A DNA stretch of 37,526 bases, from positions 1 to 37,526 of the forward strand of contig JAHJKD010000020.1 of assembly GCA_018822435.1 (NCBI GenBank). Reading direction: 5' to 3'. Made by a program: the position numbers and the translations under genes. This DNA is from Patescibacteria group bacterium (GTDB taxonomy: Bacteria; Patescibacteriota; Patescibacteriia; UBA9570; JAHJKD01). Positions 31,887-37,526 of the stretch are shown piece by piece (position 1 is the first letter of the stretch; the number at the start of each line of letters is the position of its first letter). The notes beneath the pieces are model-generated. The model was given only the letters and a program-made list of their open reading frames with translations, made no database searches and was not told the DNA's origin.

Positions 31887-32441
31887 TTATAGCCCTCTTT
31901 TACTATATAGACAACCGCAATATGTTTGTTCGTATAATTTCTCTTGTTTGGCAATTTTCCTGCCTTCAGTAAAGCCTGGCCGGAAGCCTTTGAATTTTTT
32001 CTTGTCTCCTTCTGGCCGGCCATCATAGAAATCAAGCCTGTACTTGCCTGCTATCATGTCTCCTAGATCTTTGACCATTTCTATGTCCTGATGCGGGCTA
32101 ATCAATAGAGTGGAAGTAAAAGCATCAAAACCTCTTTTTTTAGCTTCTTGAGCAGTATAATCCAACCTTAGCTCATAACATAGGGGACAGCGTTTATCTT
32201 TTTCTTTTGCTACCTCTTCCACTGCTTCCAGATATATATCCGGGTTATAATCACCCACAATATAATCAATCTTATATTTGTCCGAATAATCTTGAAATGC
32301 CTTTAAGCGTTTTTGGTATTCTTCATCTGGGTGGATATTGGGATTAAAATAAAAAGCAGTCACATTAAACTGCTCCTCCAGCGTTTTTAACGGATAGATT
32401 CCGCACGGCCCGCAGCACACGTGAACCAACATTTTTTTCAT
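31887..32441 (-). CDS. queH: Epoxyqueuosine reductase QueH
   Basis: QueH reduces epoxyqueuosine in tRNA to queuosine, replacing the unrelated cobalamin enzyme QueG. The 184-residue length is normal. The cysteine pattern is intact: HVCCGPC (C9, C10, C13), CPLC (C85, C88) and YCGC (C175, C177), used for a 4Fe-4S cluster, a nearby metal site and catalysis in characterised QueH. GDYNPDIY and [11 protein letters not shown] are further family landmarks. It shares an operon with queA, and its start overlaps the end of ruvB by 4 bp. Together the pair supports the last two steps of queuosine formation; the earlier step (tgt) is not in this window. Confidence 0.95.
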   Translation of the reverse strand: MKKMLVHVCCGPCGIYPLKTLEEQFNVTAFYFNPNIHPDEEYQKRLKAFQDYSDKYKIDYIVGDYNPDIYLEAVEEVAKEKDKRCPLCYELRLDYTAQEAKKRGFDAFTSTLLISPHQDIEMVKDLGDMIAGKYRLDFYDGRPEGDKKKFKGFRPGFTEGRKIAKQEKLYEQTYCGCLYSKRGL

Positions 32442-33460
32442 AAAAGCTTGCTTTGCAAGTCCTCCGGCACTGCAATATTTAAATGTTTATAAGCATTTTC
32501 TGTGGCGACGCGGCCCCTGGGCGTCCTTTTCAATAAACCGCATTGCATTAAGTATGGTTCATATAATTCTTCAATCGTATCCACTTCTTCTCCGGTCGCA
32601 GCCGCCAGGGTGGAAACTCCGACTGGCCCGCCGGAAAATTTTTCAATAATAGCTTCAAGAATTTTCCTATCTACCGGGTCAAGGCCGCTTTCATCAATTT
32701 CCATCATGCTTAGAGCTTCATCTGTTATATCTGGTGTAATTTGGCCTTCGCTTTTTACCTGGGCAAAATCCCTGACTCTTTTTAATAACCTGTTGGCCAC
32801 GCGCGGAGTTTGCCTGGAGCGGCCGGCAATTTTATTAGCCGCCTCGTCGTCTATTTGGGTTGCTAATATTTTAGAAGAGCGATTAATAATTTCTTCAATT
32901 TCTTCTGTTTCATAATAATTAAGCTTGAAGTGGACGCCAAATCTGTCTCGCAGGGGAGAGGAGATCAGGCTCATTCTTGTGGTTGCGCCGATGATTGTAA
33001 ACTTGGGCAGATCTAATCTGAGCGTTCTGGCGCCCGGGCCTTTACCCACGATTATATCCAAAGCATAGTCTTCCATGGCTGGGTAGAGGATTTCTTCTAT
33101 AGTTTTATTAAGCCGATGTATTTCATCAATAAATAATACATCGCCTTCACTCAAGTTTGTGAGAATAGCTGCCAGGTCGCCGGCTTTCTCAATGGCTGGC
33201 CCGGATGTAATTCTGATATTAGCCGTCATTTCCTTGGCAATAATATAAGCCAGAGTCGTTTTTCCAAGTCCCGGCCCGCCATGGAGAAGCACATGTTCAA
33301 TCGGCTCTTTCCTTTTCGTGGCCGCTTCCATAAAGATATTAAGATTATCTTTAATCCGGCTCTGGCCGATAAAATCATCAAGCTTAGCTGGCCTTAAAGT
33401 TGAGTCCAGTGTTTTGTCTTCGTCTTTTTGGGCAGGGGTAATTACCCGGTCTTCTTCCAT
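32438..33460 (-). CDS. ruvB: Holliday junction branch migration ATPase RuvB
   Basis: RuvB hexamers pump DNA through RuvA-bound Holliday junctions during recombination. The 340-residue protein has Walker [10 protein letters not shown] at 61-69, Walker B DEIH at 112-115, sensor 1 GATTR, the [12 protein letters not shown] region and the C-terminal winged helix ending [24 protein letters not shown]. All are standard. ruvA is not adjacent. The gene overlaps the nif3-like gene by one base and queH by 4 bp. No SD; translation is probably coupled to the upstream gene. Confidence 0.97.
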   Translation of the reverse strand: MEEDRVITPAQKDEDKTLDSTLRPAKLDDFIGQSRIKDNLNIFMEAATKRKEPIEHVLLHGGPGLGKTTLAYIIAKEMTANIRITSGPAIEKAGDLAAILTNLSEGDVLFIDEIHRLNKTIEEILYPAMEDYALDIIVGKGPGARTLRLDLPKFTIIGATTRMSLISSPLRDRFGVHFKLNYYETEEIEEIINRSSKILATQIDDEAANKIAGRSRQTPRVANRLLKRVRDFAQVKSEGQITPDITDEALSMMEIDESGLDPVDRKILEAIIEKFSGGPVGVSTLAAATGEEVDTIEELYEPYLMQCGLLKRTPRGRVATENAYKHLNIAVPEDLQSKLL

Positions 33461-34431
33461 TATTTTTTCTTCGCTCTTGGTTTAAATCTTTTATAACGGA
33501 TCAATCCGGACATAGGCACAACTTCTATGCCATTTTTTTCTAATTCATCTAAAAATAAGTTCATGCCAATTGAATCTGAGGCAATATGCCCGGCGATGAT
33601 TACATTTATATGATTTTTTTCTGCTTCCTTTTTCCATTCTTCGCTCATATGCATGCCCACGACCGTGCCAATGCCGGCCTGAGCCATTTTTTCATAAATG
33701 TCTTTTGATCCATTTGTGCCACCGGTCATTTCAGAAATGACAATTTTACCAGTGAAGTTATCCGGGGAGCCGACAAATATTTGCGGTCCGGCTTTTTGCC
33801 CGATTGCTTCGGCGTATTCCGGAATCTCTTTCAGGAATTCCAGAAGTTCGCCGACGGTGTCTAATTTTTTCCTGTTTTTTATCACTAAATCATTTACATG
33901 CTTTGTTACCAAGTTATCGCAAAAAGTATGGGCGCATAAAAACGGCATGTTTAGATATTCGGCCATATTAATTGTCCGGAAGTGGTTGGCTGCAGCCACA
34001 GAGCGGCTGACTTCTGCAATTCTAGGTTTGATCACATTCTGGGCCACATTAATAGGAATGCCTTCTTTGGCCAAGATTTCTGCTTGTAAATCCATAACTT
34101 CATGCAGCCCAGCTAGTCCATGGCCCTGGGGATGATGGGCAATGACCATATCAATATCACCGGCCTGTGAAGCCAGCATCACTTCTGGTTCTTCCATGTC
34201 AATTCCAGCCATTACCTTCTTTATTGGCTTTTTCAGGTCCTTTGCATATAAACGGGAGTCAGCATATGGATTAATCAGAGTTTCATTATCAAAGGCTTTT
34301 TTTTCCGGCCCTTTTAAGTTATCTAATTTCTCTTTTGCTTTTAATAACCTTTTTTTTACAGTCGCTTCGCCTCTCAGGTCAGCTTTCATGGCCATTTTAA
34401 TGCCTAATTCGTAGATTTGTTGCGGGTTCAT
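33460..34431 (-). CDS. NIF3-like (dinuclear metal) protein
   Basis: A 323-residue protein of the NIF3/YbgI/DUF34 group, toroidal proteins with a two-metal centre and uncertain biochemical role. Visible landmarks are [32 protein letters not shown] with the metal-binding His pair at 99-100, and a C-terminal [31 protein letters not shown] segment supplying the remaining His and acidic ligands. The first 60 residues are a charged helical extension. It is first in the nif3-ruvB-queH-...-queA operon, with a promoter at 34465-34493 and a leader of about 25 nt without SD. Confidence 0.87.
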   Translation of the reverse strand: MNPQQIYELGIKMAMKADLRGEATVKKRLLKAKEKLDNLKGPEKKAFDNETLINPYADSRLYAKDLKKPIKKVMAGIDMEEPEVMLASQAGDIDMVIAHHPQGHGLAGLHEVMDLQAEILAKEGIPINVAQNVIKPRIAEVSRSVAAANHFRTINMAEYLNMPFLCAHTFCDNLVTKHVNDLVIKNRKKLDTVGELLEFLKEIPEYAEAIGQKAGPQIFVGSPDNFTGKIVISEMTGGTNGSKDIYEKMAQAGIGTVVGMHMSEEWKKEAEKNHINVIIAGHIASDSIGMNLFLDELEKNGIEVVPMSGLIRYKRFKPRAKKK

Positions 34432-34464
34432 TTATTTTGTGTTTAATTATTTAAGCGTTTAATA

Positions 34465-34493
34465 ATAGTACCAAATAACCCTGTTTTTAGCAA
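34465..34493 (-). promoter_or_regulatory. Promoter of the nif3-ruvB-queH-queA operon
   Basis: On the minus strand TTGCTA (34488-34493) and TACTAT (34465-34470), spacer 17 bp, with a start near 34458. The -35 of the divergent RNA promoter lies 27 bp away. Confidence 0.6.
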
Positions 34494-34519
34494 TATTAAG
34501 GGTTTTTCCCTGTTTATGC

Positions 34520-34548
34520 TTGACAAGTTTGCTTATACATGATAGTAT
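34520..34548 (+). promoter_or_regulatory. Promoter of the structured RNA candidate
   Basis: TTGACA (34520-34525), a 17-bp spacer and TAGTAT (34543-34548). Transcription should begin near 34555, exactly where the CCCGA/TCGGG hairpin (34556-34575) starts. Confidence 0.72.
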
Positions 34549-34554
34549 GCTCAG

Positions 34555-34710
34555 TCCCGATCAAGAAGGGTCGGGCGTTTAGTTTGTATCCTGTTAGGTT
34601 ACTGCAGACACGACAAGCATGGGATTTTTTCTAAAGGATTTGCAGGGCTCCGGCTCCGCCACTCCCTTTAAAAAAATCTCTTGTCTGCAGTAATCTGGCA
34701 GGATTTTTTT
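34555..34710 (+). ncRNA. Candidate rod-shaped non-coding RNA (about 155 nt)
   Basis: A 5' hairpin (CCCGA 34556-34560 with TCGGG 34571-34575) precedes a long rod. The closing stem pairs 34588-34610 with 34682-34704 over 23 bp; the only non-Watson-Crick pairs are three G-U, and these are valid only on the plus strand. A 10-nt/1-nt internal loop follows, then a 16-bp upper stem (34621-34637 with 34665-34680, one bulged C) and a 27-nt G/C-rich apical loop (34638-34664). The strand ends in seven T directly at the closing stem. With the promoter at 34520-34548 this is a complete transcription unit. Its size and long interrupted hairpin recall 6S RNA, but I see no diagnostic match. A MITE-like element is the main alternative. 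Confidence 0.6.
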
Positions 34711-34725
34711 ATTGTTTTCGAATTT

Positions 34726-34795
34726 GAAAGCGGACAGCACATGTCCGCCTGTATTGTTATCCGGTCTATATGGCGGATTTGTGAAATCCGCTTTC
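34726..34795. repeat. Cruciform-like palindrome cluster
   Basis: GCGGACA/TGTCCGC (34730-34748) and GCGGATTT/AAATCCGC (34773-34791) are two hairpins nested in the larger inverted repeat GAAAGCGGA (34726-34734)/TCCGCTTTC (34787-34795). It shares a 12-mer with 368-379. It directly follows the VanW stop codon on the minus strand and may act as its terminator. Confidence 0.65.
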
Positions 34796-34796
34796 T

Positions 34797-36773
34797 CTAA
34801 TCCTTTTTCTTTTTTTTCTTATCAGCGTTATCTGGGATTTCTTCTTCAGGTGCTGGTGTTGGTTCAACCGCTTCTTCCGGAGAGGCTTCCTCAGGGGCGG
34901 GCTCTTCAGCTTTGCCTACCTCGCAAACTGCTGGCAGGGCTTTGTACTTAGAATAAAAGGTTTCCACATCTTCACTGCCGTCTGGCCATTTGATTATATA
35001 ATCAAATTTTGCACTTACACCATTATGCGCTTTTTCTGTACAATTTCTTGCACCTGGTGAAAGGGCGTCAGTTTCAATTTCTAAAGTCGGCGGGGCAGAT
35101 ACAAAATCAAAATTTTCTGGTTCAGTAAAAGAGCCTTCCCGGCCGTCTGATGTTCCCCACATATCAAAATAAATATCATTGCCGCTAATATGTGTCTGGA
35201 TCAGCATCCAGTTGCCGGTGTCGTTTTTAAAAATAAAGTCAGGCTTAGGGTCATAAATAGTTGCATCCACGCCCGGCTTGCCCATGTAATTATAATATGA
35301 AACCACATAAGAATGATTGCGTCTTTCAATTATCGGCAGACCAGAATTCATAGCCATGCGGAAACTGGTCGTCCCGATCTGGCAGAGCCCGCCGCCGTAT
35401 TCTGGAATAGTCTTATTTTCTTTAATAACCAATTCTGGCAGCCAGCCGTGCTCACCGTCAATTTTTCCCAAGGCAGTTATCAGGGAGAACTGTTCACCCG
35501 GAGGGATTAATAATCCATGTAGCATGTCAGCCCCCTTAGTAATATTCACTATTCTATTTGAAGGGGAGCCAGACATATTAGTTGTGCCTGTGCCCAGCAA
35601 GTCTGTAATGCCGATCTCTTCTAGATTATCGGAGCTGACAACCGGATAGGTCGTTTCTACCACCAACCCAGCTTCCGAACCTTTATTGGCAATTAATTCA
35701 TTATTCATTTGGGCAACAGTTCCGCTCCAGTCTAAAGCCTGGCCGTTTTCTGGTTCCTGAATCTCATCCAGGCCCACGGCTTGTGAGCCACTGTCTACCA
35801 CGATTTGGTATTTTCCTTCTTTTACATCCTGGTTGATAAGATTGCCCAGGTTAGTCAGGAAAGCTGACATTTTATCTTGATTAAATTCCACGCCGTCTGG
35901 GGCAAATTCTAAAAATTGTTTTACATCGCTTTCTTGGATATCCCAAACATTTTCATTATAGGTCAGAGTATAGGGCGCAGCGGCAATAACTTCTTCTGTT
36001 TTTGCAATTAGTGGCTCCGCTTCAGACTTTTTAATTATGGGAATTTCTTCAACCAACCGTAAAGCGATTGTTTCATTAGAAAGAGAAGCGATCCGGTTTT
36101 TTAATTGATTTAAAATATCGGCAAAATCAAAAACTTCACCTGATTCTTCTTCTGTCACCACTATCTCTCCAAATTCATCGAAAGAAAGAGTCGCGTTTTG
36201 GGCCGGCGTTTCATAATGATTAAATTCATTATTCAAATTATCAGTTACTTCCTGATCAAGAACAATATATTCAAGGGCAATGCTTTTGCCGGCAAACAAA
36301 GCTTTTAATTGCTGGCCTAAATTCTGCCAGAAATTTCCGTTGCGGCCATAATCAAAAATATTTTTGGCTGTATCCTGGGAATCAAGAGAAATTACTTCAT
36401 AAGATATTTCTGGGTTTTCCACGGAAAAAACATCCGGCTTCAGATTATAAGTCGTGTCTTCATAAGTAAAATCAAGGCCGTCTTCACTTAAAGCCTGGCT
36501 GTAATTATCTATCAGGGTTTCTACTTCTTTTTCCGTCATGCCGGAAACAGAGACTTCTTCAAGTTTTACACCCGGAAAAATTTTATCCTGATAAATATAA
36601 GTAAAGATAAAATAAGCTCCCACCAGGAGCAATAATCCGATCGCGATCGAAGCGCCAATAATTAAAGGCTTATTTCTTGTCGGAGGACATTTTTCCTCTA
36701 CTTTCTTCTTCGTGTCCTTCGACTTTTCGTGCTTCGCGCTTTTCGATTTTTTCGTGTTTTCGTGTTCCGGCAT
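34797..36773 (-). CDS. VanW-family surface protein (YoaR-like)
   Basis: A 658-residue membrane-anchored protein. A short basic N-terminus (1-36) and one helix (about 37-62) precede two peptidoglycan-binding-4-like alpha/beta domains (roughly 70-190 and 250-345), the VanW domain (about 420-530; PPGEQFSLITALG, GGGLCQIGTTSFRMAMNSGLP, YVVSYYNYMGKPGVDATIYDP) and a G5-like beta domain. The C-terminal tail is Pro/Glu-rich and ends in KKKKKKD. VanW proteins are linked to cell walls, with unknown biochemistry. Residues 1-27 (PEHENTKKSKSAKHEKSKDTKK) are encoded by a CGAAAA-rich repeat whose 16-bp part recurs upstream of the amidase gene. AAAGGA lies 4 nt before the start. Confidence 0.9.
   Translation of the reverse strand: MPEHENTKKSKSAKHEKSKDTKKKVEEKCPPTRNKPLIIGASIAIGLLLLVGAYFIFTYIYQDKIFPGVKLEEVSVSGMTEKEVETLIDNYSQALSEDGLDFTYEDTTYNLKPDVFSVENPEISYEVISLDSQDTAKNIFDYGRNGNFWQNLGQQLKALFAGKSIALEYIVLDQEVTDNLNNEFNHYETPAQNATLSFDEFGEIVVTEEESGEVFDFADILNQLKNRIASLSNETIALRLVEEIPIIKKSEAEPLIAKTEEVIAAAPYTLTYNENVWDIQESDVKQFLEFAPDGVEFNQDKMSAFLTNLGNLINQDVKEGKYQIVVDSGSQAVGLDEIQEPENGQALDWSGTVAQMNNELIANKGSEAGLVVETTYPVVSSDNLEEIGITDLLGTGTTNMSGSPSNRIVNITKGADMLHGLLIPPGEQFSLITALGKIDGEHGWLPELVIKENKTIPEYGGGLCQIGTTSFRMAMNSGLPIIERRNHSYVVSYYNYMGKPGVDATIYDPKPDFIFKNDTGNWMLIQTHISGNDIYFDMWGTSDGREGSFTEPENFDFVSAPPTLEIETDALSPGARNCTEKAHNGVSAKFDYIIKWPDGSEDVETFYSKYKALPAVCEVGKAEEPAPEEASPEEAVEPTPAPEEEIPDNADKKKKKKD
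36750..36765 (-). repeat. ACACGAAAACACGAAA repeat inside the VanW gene
   Basis: The coding strand carries the same 16-mer found at 21712-21727, followed by further CGAAAA and GCGCGAAGCACGAAAA words up to about 36712, so the first 20 or so residues of the protein are repeat-derived. Confidence 0.7.
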
Positions 36774-36774
36774 A

Positions 36775-36960
36775 TTATCCTTTTAGTATCTGGTTAATTA
36801 AGTCCTTTTCCGAATTAATAGAAAGCTTAATATTATCACCTTCCGAATAATCAAGTTCCTGGCTGTCATTAGGCCAGGACATAGTCTGGCCGCTGGGTAG
36901 CTCAAGGAGCAGTTCATCCTCCTGAACCTCCAAGATTTTCGCATTAATTATATTGGACAT
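36775..36960 (-). CDS. Small beta-rich protein of unknown function
   Basis: A 61-residue soluble protein (INAKILEVQEDELLLELPSG, then GDNIKLSINSEKDLINQIL) whose alternating hydrophobic pattern suggests a small beta-barrel with a terminal helix, similar in outline to DUF3006-type proteins. The similarity is too loose for an assignment. It overlaps the end of hsp20 by one base and ends one base before the VanW start codon, so the three genes form one tight minus-strand operon. No SD of its own; translation is probably coupled to hsp20. Confidence 0.72.
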   Translation of the reverse strand: MSNIINAKILEVQEDELLLELPSGQTMSWPNDSQELDYSEGDNIKLSINSEKDLINQILKG

Positions 36961-37457
36961 TATTTTCCTTCTGTCACTTTAATTCTTGTATTTCGAGGTC
37001 GTTTCGATTTGGGCAAACTTACTGTCAGTACGCCATTTTCAATTGAAGCATTTACCGCATCTTGCTTAACATCAACTGGCAGGATAATGGAGCGGGAAAA
37101 TCCTCCCCAAAAGCATTCTCTGATAAAAAATTGGTCATCACTAATTTCTTCCTGCATTTCTCTTTTTCCGCGGATTGTCAGCATGTCATTATTAAGATGT
37201 ACTTCTAAATCATCTGGTTTAATACCGGCAATGGAGGTTTTTACGTATATATTTTTATCGTCTTGATATACATCAACTGCCAGCTGGCCTTCATAAGCAT
37301 CAGTGTCTTCATCAGAGAACCATTCTTCTGTTTCCTGAGCTTGCTGTGGTTGGGCTTGGGGAGATACATTTTCTTGGGTGGCAAAGAAATTATCAGCTTC
37401 AGGCATTTCCTGAGCTAATCCTTGCACACGTTGGCTGAATACTTTTTTGTTTGGCAT
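36960..37457 (-). CDS. Small heat-shock protein (Hsp20/alpha-crystallin)
   Basis: A 165-residue ATP-independent chaperone that holds unfolding proteins in soluble oligomers. A disordered Gln/Pro-rich N-terminal arm (about 1-57) precedes the alpha-crystallin domain (about 58-150; DDKNIYVKTSIAGIKPDDLEVHL, DMLTIRGKRE, ECFWGGFSRSIILPVDV), with the conserved NGVLTVSLPK motif near its end. The C-terminus ends TRIKVTEGK, carrying an I-x-V motif used for oligomer assembly. It is first in the hsp20/61-aa/VanW operon. The SAKAP-type palindrome sits in its leader, 12 bp before the ATG. TATAAT at 37509-37514 (minus strand) may be its -10; the -35 would lie outside the window. Confidence 0.95.
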   Translation of the reverse strand: MPNKKVFSQRVQGLAQEMPEADNFFATQENVSPQAQPQQAQETEEWFSDEDTDAYEGQLAVDVYQDDKNIYVKTSIAGIKPDDLEVHLNNDMLTIRGKREMQEEISDDQFFIRECFWGGFSRSIILPVDVKQDAVNASIENGVLTVSLPKSKRPRNTRIKVTEGK

Positions 37458-37469
37458 AAAAAATTTTAC

Positions 37470-37493
37470 CCGCCGTAGCCTTGGCGAAGGCGG
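37470..37493 (-). repeat. Intergenic copy of the SAKAP palindrome, upstream of hsp20
   Basis: The minus strand reads CCGCCTTCGCCA followed by AGGCTACGGCGG, a strong 24-bp hairpin. It is 22/24 identical to the copy inside rplS. It is followed on the minus strand by GTAAAATTTTTT, so it could also act as a terminator-like leader hairpin before hsp20. Confidence 0.85.
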
Positions 37494-37526
37494 GCAGAAG
37501 TCTAAATAATTATATATTTAATATAA

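Larger units (their letters stand above)
34432..34796. other. Intergenic region holding two divergent promoters, an RNA candidate and palindromes
   Basis: No protein gene is credible in this 365-bp gap. From left to right it carries the minus-strand promoter of the nif3 operon (34465-34493), a plus-strand promoter (34520-34548), a long structured hairpin ending in seven T (34588-34710) and a cruciform-like palindrome cluster (34726-34795). Each is listed separately. Confidence 0.75.

Noticed and set aside
34588-34704. Insertion sequence or transposase remnant at the long inverted repeat
   Set aside because: No transposase fragment or clear target-site duplication is visible, and the G-U pattern favours an RNA. 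A MITE origin is still possible and is stated as the alternative.

Overview
The window looks like a chromosome segment of a Patescibacteria (Candidate Phyla Radiation) bacterium, probably a Parcubacteria-type lineage. This rests on A+T-rich housekeeping genes, very short or overlapping spacing, lysine-rich tails on core proteins, most start codons lacking a Shine-Dalgarno (SD) sequence, and a surface gene set typical of these cells (giant beta-helix protein, VanW, SpoIID/LytB, amidase, O-antigen-ligase-like proteins). The lineage is an inference from gene content; no 16S rRNA is present.

Layout. (1) 1-6133: a promoter/terminator unit, a 37-aa membrane peptide and an 1852-aa membrane-anchored beta-helix surface protein. 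(2) 6142-10329, minus strand: one operon with a degenerate metallo-beta-lactamase-fold protein, a one-TM protein, gyrA and a VKOR-like half protein. (3) 10349-14755, plus strand: rpsA (S1), ftsH and a polytopic membrane protein. (4) 14759-17843: five tRNAs (Ile-UAU, Val-GAC, Leu-GAG, Val-UAC, Ala-UGC) interleaved with a LOG-family protein, a RluD-type pseudouridine synthase, rplS and a small membrane protein. (5) 17855-20155: a G+C-rich radical SAM gene, a small lipoprotein and a 49-aa histone-H1-like protein. The last two fire divergently from two consensus sigma-70 promoters. (6) 20171-26937, minus strand: amidase, two O-antigen-ligase-like proteins, a glycosyltransferase and a flippase, forming an envelope polysaccharide cluster. 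(7) 26948-29948: two G+C-rich orphan genes flanking a SpoIID/LytB protein. (8) 29945-34493, minus strand: nif3-like, ruvB, queH, two small membrane proteins and queA (queuosine synthesis plus Holliday-junction branch migration). (9) 34520-34710, plus strand: a candidate structured non-coding RNA with its own promoter and U-tract. (10) 34797-37457, minus strand: Hsp20, a 61-aa protein and a VanW-family protein.

The most striking pattern is that several short intergenic repeat families of this genome also occur in frame inside essential or conserved genes. A 24-bp palindrome encodes the same S-A-K-A-P peptide in gyrA, rpsA and rplS and also sits outside genes. A 9-bp tandem repeat (CAGATT plus three bases) forms an extra 12-residue loop in QueA. 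A CGAAAACACGAAA-type repeat makes up the start of the VanW protein and also lies upstream of the amidase gene. This recalls Rickettsia palindromic elements but involves different sequences. A second notable item is the rod-shaped RNA candidate at 34550-34710, whose three non-Watson-Crick positions are all G-U pairs on the strand with the promoter. A third is the tRNA-Val(GAC) locus, where a second, CCA-bearing copy of the tRNA 3' end lies about 100 bp downstream, separated by palindromes. A fourth is the set of G+C-rich, monocistronic genes, each with its own promoter, SD and terminator, which look imported relative to their neighbours.
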